A program made the position numbers and the translations under genes. A stretch of 64,000 nucleotides of DNA from JADMJV01 sp964649085 (GTDB lineage Bacteria; Vulcanimicrobiota; Xenobia; Xenobiales; JADMJV01), in NCBI GenBank assembly GCA_964649085.1, contig CAZYPN010000025.1, forward strand, positions 32,815 through 96,814, read 5' to 3'. Numbering within the stretch: position 1 is the stretch's first letter; each line of letters begins with the position of its first letter. Below the pieces are notes generated by a model that was not told where the DNA came from, searched no databases, and saw nothing but the letters and a program-made list of their open reading frames with translations. Of this stretch, positions 36,201 to 46,299 are shown piece after piece.

Positions 36201-38236
36201 GCAGGCCAATCCCAACAAGGGCGCTTCTGAAGGTGAGGGTCGCGATAGGCCGGCGTGCCCACTCGCGGGTCGGGCCCAACCTGGGTAGCAAGGTTGAAAT
36301 CGAACAGATACAACTTCCCTGCGTCCCGTTCGTAGCCCAAATTGGCCGGTTTCCAGTCGCAGAAGTAGAGCGATTTGCTTTCCAGATACTCCGCGATGTC
36401 GAACAGTTGTAATCCCAATTCTCGAAGCTCGGCCTCGGCTAGCGGGCCATGGTCCCGAAGATAACGCGACAGGTCAACACTGGCGGCCAGACTGGTGACC
36501 AAAGCCGACCTTCCGTCAAAGGTAGGGGTGTCCAACAATTGAACGATGTGCGGATGCTGCAGGCTACCCAAAACCTCGGCCTCGGCTGCGATGACGGCAT
36601 CGAACCGCGGCTCCTTGGCGACCTTCATGACACCGTGGACCCGGCGCTGGTTGTGATACACCGAGTAGACCAGACTGCTGGCCCCCTGCCCCAGTGGCCG
36701 CAGTATCCGCCAGTGTTCTGTAGACGCTGTGGGCGGCGATTGTTCCCAGGCGTCCAGGGCCTCCAGAAAGTGCTCGGCGCTGGCGGTTCTTCTTGCAGGA
36801 TTGGCCTCAATCAGCTGGTCGAGCAGAGCCTGCAGTTCGGACGGCAGTTCGGCGGGTAGGCGCATTCGCTCGTCAGGAGGTTTTCCGCTGAGCAGCAAGT
36901 ATCCGAGGGCCCCCAGGCTGAACAAGTCGAGGGCTGTGGTTTGCACCTCCGGCTTCAGGGTTTGCTCGGGGGCCGAGTAGGCTTCGTCACTCTCGTCCAG
37001 TAAATCGGCGAGGTGCTGAGTGGCACCTTTCAACTGTTCGCTGCGACCCGTGTGCCAATTGGTCACTTTGAAGCCCACAATGCGGCCCTGGTCCAACACC
37101 GCCAGCAGATTTCTGGGGCTGAGCGAGCGATGCAACAGCTTTCGCTGGTGGGCGTAGCGCACGGCCTCGCCCAGTGCCCGCCAGAGCTTTAGACGGTCTT
37201 GCAAGGAGTGGTCTGCCAAGAGGTCGTGTTCCGTGAGCCAGGCATCGAAGGGCTGGCAATTGGCCTGATATGGATAGAGCAGGGCGGTTCCCCCTGGGGT
37301 CGACTCGAGATCGGTGGGAGCCAGAATCGAGTCGTGAGAGATACCTTCCAATAGTTGGAACTCTCTCTCCGCCCGCCGGTTGGCTCGTTCCATCGACGGA
37401 TCGTCGGTGCCAAAGAACAGGCGAATCTTGGCTCTACGGCCTGCGACGGTGGTGTGGTCGCCCAGAAAGTCTTGGTAGTCCACCCCTTCACCCAACAACT
37501 CGCCCAGGTTGTAGGAGAACGCCCTGGGAGTCACTCGGTGGCTGCGGGCAAAGTCCATCTTCGACAGAACCGCCTGAATACGAGCCAGTTGCTCATCACT
37601 CAGCTCAGCCGCCTGGGGTCGGGGATGATCGCCAGCCGCACGCGAAACACATTTTGCCAGATGGGCCACCGTTACAAGGGGAATATTCTCAAAGCCCGAG
37701 CGATATCGGACTTCCACCTCTGGATGGGTCATCACCACCACCGGTGCCACATAGACCAGCTTCGGGTCTCCCGAGGCGTCTTTCAGCAAAGAGGCCAACA
37801 CCTGCGCCTTCACCCGGGTCTGCAGAACAGGGTTACGCTCCTGAGTTGGACGGAGGTCGGGACGTCGCTGCCTGACGACCAAACTCCCCTCCACCAGCAC
37901 CTTCCCCTGCCAGTGTTTCAGCTCCAGTACCCAAAGTCCGTAGCGCGTCAGCAGCAGACCATCGACCTCGTACATCCGCCCGCTGCGCTCAAACAGGGTG
38001 AAGTTGGTCCAGGCCTGCACAACCGTTCCCTCGCCCAGAGCCTGGCGAATACTTTCAAAACCCATTCTCTCGTGCTCGAAGGCCGACTCCTGACACGCGG
38101 TCCAGACCGATTGCGACATTTCCGCTCTCAGGTTCTCAGCCCAGGCGGCAAATCCTCGCTGCGAACGATTTGGACGTGGGTCGGACATTTGACTCAAAGT
38201 AGAGGACCTAGCCATGACGTGCTTTTGAGACCGCAC
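30224..38236 (-). CDS. PglW-like NERD-kinase fused to DUF4011/COG1112 helicase-nuclease (2,670 aa)
   Basis: Start is GTG 38236 or ATG 38215; neither has a good ribosome site. Domains in order: NERD nuclease (D92, E105, K107); kinase 1 (about 240-495) with HRSLSPRN instead of HRDxKxxN and TNW for DFG, so a pseudokinase; kinase 2 (about 508-745) with GQGAS, K538, D627, K629, N632 and DFN at 646, so probably active; transglutaminase-like part (C958, H984) typical of DUF4011 proteins; DUF4011 signature RLLDLSTRNKLLDLR (about 1122-1136); SF1 helicase with GPPGTGKS (about 1426-1433), FDEAS (2051-2055), GDSRQLPP, QGDERDVI (about 2249) and NVAVSRAR; Vsr/MTES_1575-like nuclease (D2376, GIECDG 2391-2396, RDRDR); DUF3320 (about 2500-2575) and a last helical repeat. 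NERD plus tandem kinases is the PglW layout; kinase plus COG1112 helicase recalls Mokosh MkoA. The fusion of all is unusual. Confidence 0.85.
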   Translation of the reverse strand: MRSQKHVMARSSTLSQMSDPRPNRSQRGFAAWAENLRAEMSQSVWTACQESAFEHERMGFESIRQALGEGTVVQAWTNFTLFERSGRMYEVDGLLLTRYGLWVLELKHWQGKVLVEGSLVVRQRRPDLRPTQERNPVLQTRVKAQVLASLLKDASGDPKLVYVAPVVVMTHPEVEVRYRSGFENIPLVTVAHLAKCVSRAAGDHPRPQAAELSDEQLARIQAVLSKMDFARSHRVTPRAFSYNLGELLGEGVDYQDFLGDHTTVAGRRAKIRLFFGTDDPSMERANRRAEREFQLLEGISHDSILAPTDLESTPGGTALLYPYQANCQPFDAWLTEHDLLADHSLQDRLKLWRALGEAVRYAHQRKLLHRSLSPRNLLAVLDQGRIVGFKVTNWHTGRSEQLKGATQHLADLLDESDEAYSAPEQTLKPEVQTTALDLFSLGALGYLLLSGKPPDERMRLPAELPSELQALLDQLIEANPARRTASAEHFLEALDAWEQSPPTASTEHWRILRPLGQGASSLVYSVYHNQRRVHGVMKVAKEPRFDAVIAAEAEVLGSLQHPHIVQLLDTPTFDGRSALVTSLAASVDLSRYLRDHGPLAEAELRELGLQLFDIAEYLESKSLYFCDWKPANLGYERDAGKLYLFDFNLATQVGPDPRVGTPAYRDPHLQKRPCWDWPAERYSLAATLCEMASGEVPSWDFTEQRTVLPVSLNGHRLQAFFQKAFASEPGCRHASLEQMRQEWSQSLAGRPMFCVELDHSDVVSLAMQHNAVPVVHHCKVTYQGDRILENVRLRLRLGDEFSEVAEFTKDSWAPGKTWEKQSPHLVLKAHQLALTYETTHSYLALDILVGDEVRYQHQSPIDVLAYNHWAGSSHLQELLCSFVLPNHPAVHEILKKIEDCSICGYQQGSEHAYELVSEIYKAVSELNLLYVEGSFGFLEMGQKIRTPDQILSHKQGNCLDITCLFAACMRLAGLHPLLVLVSGHAFPGCWLRQEDDPNGHIEDAATLQKALDLGILCLFDSSSVCHPPGCSFAEAEAVARDYLIDESSFGLALDLRSAERSKIRPLPLRFSTEAGQVTVVTEDARVPVLEEVRYPAAWQATTEADRRPQQLWEKRLESWKNRLLDLSTRNKLLDLRRDSNKRILPLLLEQPQQILDELLSGEEFTLVGKPAILRADDPRNRQIAQMQLGSDPVQEEVWSQFEAGRLCVHLEDQELQKRVLELYRSERVSIEETGSYTLYLALGLLGWVESERAASKRHAPVALLPVQLVRTRINEPYKLRWRDEDLRINLTLLRKIATDFKLDLSELEQWPGDQEQPDLDGLLQSLRSALLTMKGWSVHNQAVIGSFSFAKQLMLQDLEHFPRLQESSPVLKGFLEQNCRVEVPLVQPAEVDQQRPEDNLCVLDADSSQLAAVLSSERGSSFVLQGPPGTGKSQTISNMIAQNLARGRTVLFVAEKMAALEVVHRRLQKIGLGPFCLELHSNKANKLEIIRQLGDALNQRRLRPPESRAEAASQLLEKQRELSVYVRAIHQTHPIGYSISTAVSRVCQLAAFVAPLECVDVAPDLQRSQLEECRRAARELRSRVRDVGLPEASPWSTCRPARWGSEQGRRLDQLWSNTSLVTDWVSHCQDGIAYWNTSNLDSPALAKAFEIFARSPLPTRNLLTATPWSEVESQLRRDSEQQRERARLWQTLSEDFEESLLRLDLAGLKARFEKWGSSFALGWFMLRTSRQQLSKVARRPLAANAKVLEQLLTALEVVRLDQSLAERATQRTEWLGSAGSARYQENPDDLDQLVSWIGEFRRGLQELTEASPELAVIADRLREWACYEDRLRPEGPLCKWLNSFQQKRERVMTWKADWTKLLEVSAIPDDWSELLSWVAQHKPHQFQLPDWALFVEACQGAERLNLGAFVQAAWSGQLSADQLEPCVEQTLLIGWLRHHLDSPPLYRFRGASHNELVQEFRNLDEEMLLLNRRAVAAKLAEKIPDPGNADRGEMAVLQRETKKQRAHKAPRLLFKEIPNLLPLLKPCLLMSPLSIAQFLEPGRAMFDLVIFDEASQIAPWDALGALARGKQWVVVGDSRQLPPTSFFAIGQDETELDAELGGQLESILDECHTAGLPETSLTWHYRSSDERLIAFSNCHYYENRLLTFPNSHLGHPRRGVNFRYIPDAVYGRSSTRQNPKEAEEVVNFLVERLSDPSTNQSFGVVTFNQAQQSLIENLLDQRRSQDPKLERHFSNTFEPVFIKNLENVQGDERDVILFSIGYGPDETGKYRLEFGPLNRRGGERRLNVAVSRARQQMWIFSSILPEQIELNRTNARGAKDLRAFLDYARRGIEALERPQQQGEMQGGGLENAVAAALQARGWTVQPHIGCSGYQIDMAVVDPREPARYLAGIECDGEHYCSAATTRDRDRLRSTVLAQLGWRLLRVWCLDWLRDPARVCEELHQRLQQMLEEELPVSSVEMESVLPPEPATCEPEETFEEVASRSPSPQVPSYIPTMLPSLAVAPHEVGAQVFLELLRPLLSNEAPVSLEYALRRTVQAMGARKVGARIRSHLLQQIDALDRLGMLVVDEGVLWLNAQQKENFQGFRYHPANCPRDLSEVPPVEIDNALLFELQRALSSRDRELFQCVARHFGKQKVGKEVAAVLQDRLLRLERAGRIRQLDELWSVVAG

Positions 38237-38527
38237 AGGCAGTTAGCCGCTTCGGCACCGAGCCTTTGACGCTCCGATAAATCGCTCAAAGAGTTCGCAT
38301 GTCGGTCAATCGGGAGGCCATCAGAGTCGAGATTGAAAGATTGTCAGCCAGCAACGTCGCGGACGGCCAACCTGCGAACGGCCAGCAAACATCAAGCCTG
38401 ACCAAGACGACTCAGAGCCTATCCATCGAAAGAACAAGACGATTTAAATTCTTAGAAAGGGAGAATTGGCTTCAGGATCGTCGCTTCGAAAGAGGACCAG
38501 CGTCGACCGTCACAGAAACGCTAAAAA

Positions 38528-40084
38528 ATGCAGAAGAATCGACCCAACCTAATATCGGCCGCGATAGCCTTAGCCTTTTTTTCGTTTGGATGCGGGAACG
38601 ACACTGCGGGTTCTTTTGATTCAGTTCTCTCGTCTGTCCCCGACCGCTCCACCACCCCAGGCTTACCAACAAACAACGCTACACCCAACCCCAATGATGC
38701 TCCGCGGAGTGTTGTTTCCAGGGATGAACTCGAACTCGTAGCAAGCGACATAGGGGGCTATGATGTAGACCGGGACGGAGATCGGATACTCGCCACTAAT
38801 CCGTCTTTTTATTTTGGCATACAGGCAACTGAAAATCATGCGTACCTAATTGACCGTACCGCTGGGTCGACTATAGAGATTGCCCGGCCATTACAGGGAA
38901 AGGTTACTGGATACTGTGAATTCCCGAGAATCAGTGACGATGGAAACTACGGCTGCTTTATTTCGACCGCCGACAATTTGGTGCCTAACGACACGAACTA
39001 CGACGCTAGTTCCGGTGGGAATCGCAGCGGCGTAGACGTCTTCTTTGCCGAGTTCTCGAATCTTGCACAGGTGACACTCTCCAGGGCGTTAGCGCCCGAT
39101 GGCGGACAGTTTAGTACCTACTTTATTCAGACCTCAATGTCCGAAGCTGGAGATATCTACTTCTCCACCCTTGACTTTGGTGGGGGCTCTTCCTTTTACC
39201 GCTTGCCCCGTTTATCTGGGGTTTCAAATGCGCTTCCGTTATCGCCTGATTTCTATCTATCGGGCGTGTCGGGAGATGGAATGCTGTTGAGTCTGTCGCA
39301 CACTGATCCAGCATTTTTTCCCAACTATGGTCTGGGCTTTGGACCGAACATCGACGACTGGGGGGCACTTGGTTTTAGCTATGCTGTAAGCCCCGACGCA
39401 TCCAATGGCCAGCTTCTGACGACGAAGTATTATGCCCGGGGACTGAATTCCACGCTCTATGGCCTGCAACCCAATAGAGACGAGGAACAGGAAAAGAGGT
39501 TCACCAGCGATGGGCGTTATTACCTCTGCTTAGAACTGAGGCCGATTGTTGGCCTGGGGGACGGCTCGCGGGATGCTCCCGGTTACACAGCAGAGGTCGT
39601 ACGGTGTGACTTACGCACACAAAGAAAGGTAATTGTGAGCACAAACGCTGGGGGCGAGCCAGCCAATGACTGGTGTCATTCGGCCAGTTTTTCCGCGGAC
39701 GGCCGGTATGTAACCTTCGTGTCGGAGGCGCAAAACCTTGGTTCAGTCGGAACCGGAACATTCGAGCCGAATCATCTTCAATGGAATATCTACGTAAAAG
39801 ACACAGTAACAGGTTCGGTGGGTGCAGTTGACCTGGATCGTGGTCTGCCCTTGCTCCCAAGTCGATATGCTGGCCTGGCGAAACTTTCGGGAGATGGTCG
39901 TCAGTTGTTTTTCCTTTGCCGCAATGTAGCCGCTCTGCCTTCCCCTTTGCGAAACGGAAAATTGCAGCTGGTTACCGTGGCAAATCCGTTATACACTGAA
40001 CCGGCGCAATTACCGTTAGCGCAGGACGGAAATGGGACCTTCATTGAGTTTGAAGGCAACAGAAATCCTGTCCTGTATCGGTAG
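38528..40084 (+). CDS. Putative lipoprotein with TolB/WD40-like beta-propeller repeats
   Basis: The 518-residue protein starts MQKNRPNLISAAIALAFFSF followed by GC, a signal peptide with a lipobox-like cysteine (SFGC), then a Ser/Thr/Pro/Asn-rich linker. The body has several repeats of the kind ISDDGNYGCFIS, VSGDGMLLSLS, FSADGRYVTFVS and LSGDGRQLFFL, each a strand pair of a TolB/WD40-like propeller. It is probably anchored to a membrane and exposed outside the cytoplasm; its ligand is unknown. Base composition is clearly lower in GC than both flanks, and no good ribosome site precedes ATG 38528. The 290-nt stretch before it (38237-38527), also lower in GC, holds no gene I can support. The gene sits between defence island and housekeeping genes and may be an insertion. 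Confidence 0.65.
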   Translation: MQKNRPNLISAAIALAFFSFGCGNDTAGSFDSVLSSVPDRSTTPGLPTNNATPNPNDAPRSVVSRDELELVASDIGGYDVDRDGDRILATNPSFYFGIQATENHAYLIDRTAGSTIEIARPLQGKVTGYCEFPRISDDGNYGCFISTADNLVPNDTNYDASSGGNRSGVDVFFAEFSNLAQVTLSRALAPDGGQFSTYFIQTSMSEAGDIYFSTLDFGGGSSFYRLPRLSGVSNALPLSPDFYLSGVSGDGMLLSLSHTDPAFFPNYGLGFGPNIDDWGALGFSYAVSPDASNGQLLTTKYYARGLNSTLYGLQPNRDEEQEKRFTSDGRYYLCLELRPIVGLGDGSRDAPGYTAEVVRCDLRTQRKVIVSTNAGGEPANDWCHSASFSADGRYVTFVSEAQNLGSVGTGTFEPNHLQWNIYVKDTVTGSVGAVDLDRGLPLLPSRYAGLAKLSGDGRQLFFLCRNVAALPSPLRNGKLQLVTVANPLYTEPAQLPLAQDGNGTFIEFEGNRNPVLYR

Positions 40085-40174
40085 AGCCACTTCGAACTGC
40101 ACTTGATGCCAGTCCCAGAGATGCGGTCACTCCGGATAACGCATCAGACCCACGGCATCACCCCCAAACCCCCA

Positions 40175-43126
<2,952 letters not shown>

Positions 43127-43207
43127 GGGGCTCCTCCTGGGACAGGCTCTGGAATGACCGCCTGCGTTCCACGAAGGAATAGCCCGGGCCTGCAGGAAGG
43201 CCGGGGC

Positions 43208-43837
43208 ATGTCAGGATTGTTGGTGGTGGTCTCGGGGCCCTCCGGGGTGGGCAAGGGGACCATTCTGAACCAGCTGCTGGCGCGCCGCCAGGATTGCGTC
43301 TTTTCCATCTCGGCCACCACCCGCGACCCGCGCCCCGGCGAGGTCCACGGCCAGCACTATCATTTTCTCGACCACGCCACCTTTACGCATTGGGTAGAGC
43401 AGGGCCGCTTTCTCGAGTGGAACAAGGTGTTCGACCAGTTCTACGGCACGCCCCGCGAATATGTGGCCACCCAGCGCCGCCAGGGCAAGCACGTCATTCT
43501 CGACGTCGACGTCCAGGGCGGGCTGCAGGTGATGCAGGCCGAGCCCGACCACGTGTCGGTGTTCATCGCCCCGCCCGATCTGGAAACTCTGCGTCACCGG
43601 CTGGTGTCACGGGCCACCGAAACGGCCGAGCAAATTCAAAACCGCCTGCTCACCGCCCGGGTCGAGCTGCGCTCGTTGGAAAAATACACCTATCTGGTGG
43701 TCAACCACGAGGTAGAGCGGGCCGTGCACGAGCTGGAAAGCGTGCTCATCGGCGAGTCGCTCAAGGTGGCCCGGCTGCGCGAGGTGGGTCTGCTGCCCAA
43801 GTATCAGGAGCCCTATGGGGAAATTCGAGTGGGTTGA
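43208..43837 (+). CDS. gmk: Guanylate kinase
   Basis: ATG 43208 is preceded by AGGAAGG; the frame is open further upstream but only this start gives the canonical N-terminus MSGLLVVVSGPSGVGKGTI. It phosphorylates GMP to GDP. The P-loop (about 9-17), the GMP-binding SISATTRDPRPGEVHGQHYHF, and DVDVQGGLQVM are all present, and the length of 209 residues is normal. A 23-nt overlap with the Nudix gene suggests an operon of four genes running to 45933. Confidence 0.95.
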   Translation: MSGLLVVVSGPSGVGKGTILNQLLARRQDCVFSISATTRDPRPGEVHGQHYHFLDHATFTHWVEQGRFLEWNKVFDQFYGTPREYVATQRRQGKHVILDVDVQGGLQVMQAEPDHVSVFIAPPDLETLRHRLVSRATETAEQIQNRLLTARVELRSLEKYTYLVVNHEVERAVHELESVLIGESLKVARLREVGLLPKYQEPYGEIRVG

Positions 43838-44324
43838 CCTGGTCGACCGCGACAATCGGGTCATCGGCCAGGCCAGCCGTCAGGAAGTTCGCAGCCAGAA
43901 CCTGTTGCATCGGGGCATCGCCGTGCTGGTGCGCAACTCGCGCGGCCAGGTCTACGTGCACCAGCGCACCGCCAGCAAGGACCTCTTTCCCTCGATGTAC
44001 GATATGTTCGTCGGCGGGGTGGTGGGCGCCGGCGAAGAGTATCTGACGGCCGCCCGCCGCGAAGCCTTCGAGGAGCTGGGGGTGGGCAACCCCGATCTGG
44101 AGTTCCTCTTCGACCACCTGTACGAGGGGCCCAAGAACTTCAGCTGGGTGCGCTGCTACCAGGTGAGCTGGGACGGCCCCATTCAGCATCAGGCCGAGGA
44201 AATCCAGTGGGGCGACTGGCTGCCCGAAGATCAGCTCGAGGCCTGGAGCCAGCAGGTGCCGGTGGTGCCCGACGGGCTCGACGTGTTCCACGCCTATCTG
44301 CGCTGGAAGGGTGCCCCTCGGTGA
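43815..44324 (+). CDS. Nudix hydrolase (YfcD/IDI-like)
   Basis: 169 residues from ATG 43815. The start MGKFEWVDLVDRDNRVIGQA and the block LLHRGIAVLVRNSRGQVYVHQR are typical of the YfcD/isopentenyl-diphosphate-isomerase-like Nudix group. The Nudix box is complete: GGVVGAGEEYLTAARREAFEEL, residues 67-88, with the G-x5-E-x7-R-E-x-x-E-E pattern. It hydrolyses a nucleoside-diphosphate-linked or related compound; substrate unknown. Lies between gmk and a secreted repeat protein, both overlapping. Confidence 0.88.
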   Translation: MGKFEWVDLVDRDNRVIGQASRQEVRSQNLLHRGIAVLVRNSRGQVYVHQRTASKDLFPSMYDMFVGGVVGAGEEYLTAARREAFEELGVGNPDLEFLFDHLYEGPKNFSWVRCYQVSWDGPIQHQAEEIQWGDWLPEDQLEAWSQQVPVVPDGLDVFHAYLRWKGAPR

Positions 44325-45286
44325 GGTTCGAACCCCGCCCCATGCGCTGGATACCTTTGTTGCTCGTGGCGGCGCTGCCGGCCGCGGCCCAACTGTGGAC
44401 CAAAACCCGCGCCGAGGTGAAACCCGGCACCGGCATCGGCCCCATCGTGCTGGGCAAGCCCCTGGGCGCGGCCGCCCAAAAGTATCTGGGCAAGGCCTCG
44501 CAGAGCCAGGCCGCCAACGACAAGCCCCTGAGCGGCTATGCGCTGTATGGCAGCGGCGACAAGCGCGACCTGCGCCGGGGCATTCTGGTCACGCTGCACG
44601 ACGGCAAAGACCCCAAGAACGTGGGCTCGGTCAAGGTGCGGGGCATTCGCGCCTCCACCCGCGAGGGCGTGTTTCTCGACGCCTCCAGCCAGCTGATCCT
44701 CAAGAAATACCCCGAGGCCCAGCAGGACCTGAACCCCTTCACCCGCCAGCCCGAGTTCGTGCTGCCCGGCCTCATCATTCGCACCCGCGCCGGCAAGGTG
44801 GAAGAGTTTCAGGTGGAGCCGCGCGACAGCCAGCGCTGGCGCTTCGCCCCCCTCGAGGCCGTGCCGGCCCGCAAGCTGGGCCCGTTTGAAATGGGCAAGG
44901 CCGTGCCCGAAGAGGCCTTTCAGCTGCTGGGGCCGCCCACTTACGAGGTGAAGCCCGGCAAAACGCCCTCCTCGGGCCTGCTGCGCTGGGCCGTGCCCGG
45001 GCAAAACCCCCACCGCATTATCGAGGTGGTGCTGCACAATGGCCAGAGCCCGCGGGCCGTGGTCAGCGTGAAGGTTCGCGGGGTGAAGGCCCAAACCGAC
45101 CAGAGCGTCAAGCTGGGCGACCCGGCCGACACGGTGCGCGACCTCTATCCCGATGGCCGCGAGGGCCTCAACGACCAGGTGGGGGCGACGGCCTGGCGGG
45201 TACCCGGCGCCAATTTCATTATGAAAGACGGCGTGCTGCGCGAGATTTTCGTCTACGACGTGCCCCGCGAAAACCGGAGACGCTGA
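44321..45286 (+). CDS. Secreted protein with two internal repeats, function unknown
   Basis: GTG 44321 overlaps the Nudix stop and has GGAAGG about 10 nt before it; ATG 44342 is an alternative. The N-terminus RWIPLLLVAALPAAAQLWTK is a signal peptide. The mature part is a tandem duplication: GIGPIVLGKPL...SVKVRGIRASTREGVFLD...LKKYPE is mirrored by KLGPFEMGKAV...SVKVRGVKAQTDQSVKLG...RDLYPD. Each half is about 140 residues and appears beta-rich. I do not know a function. It probably acts in the periplasm or outside the cell. Confidence 0.7.
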   Translation: MRFEPRPMRWIPLLLVAALPAAAQLWTKTRAEVKPGTGIGPIVLGKPLGAAAQKYLGKASQSQAANDKPLSGYALYGSGDKRDLRRGILVTLHDGKDPKNVGSVKVRGIRASTREGVFLDASSQLILKKYPEAQQDLNPFTRQPEFVLPGLIIRTRAGKVEEFQVEPRDSQRWRFAPLEAVPARKLGPFEMGKAVPEEAFQLLGPPTYEVKPGKTPSSGLLRWAVPGQNPHRIIEVVLHNGQSPRAVVSVKVRGVKAQTDQSVKLGDPADTVRDLYPDGREGLNDQVGATAWRVPGANFIMKDGVLREIFVYDVPRENRRR

Positions 45287-45933
45287 TGCAGTTGGGCAAC
45301 TGGGCCCTGCTGATCATCGATCTGCAGCGCTACTACATCGAGCCCGAGGCCAGCTTCGTGCGCTATTTCAACCATCTGCATCCGGGGGCCACCGACTATG
45401 TGGCCGATCGCTGCCACAACCTGGTCATCCCGCGCCTGACCCCGGTGGTGCAGGCCACCCGCCGCCTGGGCCAGCCCGTGATTTACCTGCGCCTGTGCGG
45501 CCAGGCCCAAGACCGCAGCGACCTGCATCGCCATTTTCAACGCGCCTACCGGGCCGCGCTGCAGCGCGGCTTCAGCGACCTCTACCCGCTGAGCAGCCAG
45601 CCCCTGGCCGAGGTGGTAGCCCCGGTGGCCCCCCAACCCGGCGACCTGGTGCTGGACAAAACCACCTACAGCGGCTTCACCAGCACGCCCCTGGAAGCCG
45701 AGCTGCGCAGCCGGGGCATCGATACCCTGGTCACCACCGGCCTGGCCACCTCGCAGTGCGTGGAAACCACCGCCCGCGACGCCTCCGACCGGGGCTTTCA
45801 GGTGCTACACCTGGAGGACTGCCAGGCCGACTACGAAGACATCACCCACCGAGCCTCGTTGTTTTGCTCGCAGAACGTCTGCGGCGGCCACTGCTGGGAA
45901 GCGGCCGAGTTCCTGCGCCACCTGCGCCCCTAG
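45286..45933 (+). CDS. Isochorismatase-family cysteine hydrolase
   Basis: 215 residues; ATG 45286 shares one base with the stop of the gene before it. The catalytic triad of the family is visible: Asp in LLIIDLQRYYIEP (about D11), Lys in LVLDKTTYSGF (about K125) and Cys in TGLATSQCVETTARDA (about C159). Family members hydrolyse isochorismate, nicotinamide, N-carbamoyl compounds and others, so the substrate is open. It is the last gene of the gmk operon; a strong inverted repeat stands 70 nt beyond. Confidence 0.88.
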   Translation: MQLGNWALLIIDLQRYYIEPEASFVRYFNHLHPGATDYVADRCHNLVIPRLTPVVQATRRLGQPVIYLRLCGQAQDRSDLHRHFQRAYRAALQRGFSDLYPLSSQPLAEVVAPVAPQPGDLVLDKTTYSGFTSTPLEAELRSRGIDTLVTTGLATSQCVETTARDASDRGFQVLHLEDCQADYEDITHRASLFCSQNVCGGHCWEAAEFLRHLRP

Positions 45934-46299
45934 TGTAGGTTGCCATCCCCCCGCAAGTCCGACAGCCCGCAATTTCTCAAGGGACCATACCCTGGGCCTC
46001 CCCTGAGAAGTTTGTAGTGCAAGAATTGCATTCTTACACTACAAACTTCTCACGTGCGCAATGACCCACCATAGATCTTACTCGTGAGCCCCCACTTGCC
46101 TCACGAATAATGTTACCGGCCCCCATCAGAAGGCCCCGGGTCTCATCCTATTCGACAATCCTGGATGACCTTAAGGTCTTGTGGTACGCGTGCCTCCGGC
46201 CTTTATACTCTCTTGATGAAAACGGAAACCCAGGCCACGAAGCGAAAGGACCCGGACAAGCCTCCGCCGGCCTACCCTACAATCTGGCGTTGACGGAGA
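45934..46299. other. Intergenic region between convergent genes
   Basis: No gene is supported in this 366-nt stretch. It holds the long inverted repeat at 46004-46052. The remaining sequence shows no tRNA-like fold or ribosome-site-plus-frame combination that I trust; the frame open from 46110 runs into the antisense of the gene at 46300-47511. Confidence 0.5.
46004..46052. repeat. 49-nt near-perfect palindrome (16-bp arms plus inner 6-bp arms)
   Basis: TGAGAAGTTTGTAGTG (46004-46019) is exactly complementary to CACTACAAACTTCTCA (46037-46052). Inside, AAGAAT and ATTCTT also pair around TGC, with one C/A mismatch between the two stems. The hairpin would be very stable. It lies between two convergent genes, as a bidirectional terminator would, but no T-run follows on either side. 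It could instead be a remnant of a mobile or repetitive element; its AT content contrasts with the surroundings. Confidence 0.75.

Noticed and set aside
38299..38619. Possible 106-residue protein before the lipoprotein gene
   Set aside because: No ribosome site, no motif, and it overlaps the signal peptide of the lipoprotein in another frame.
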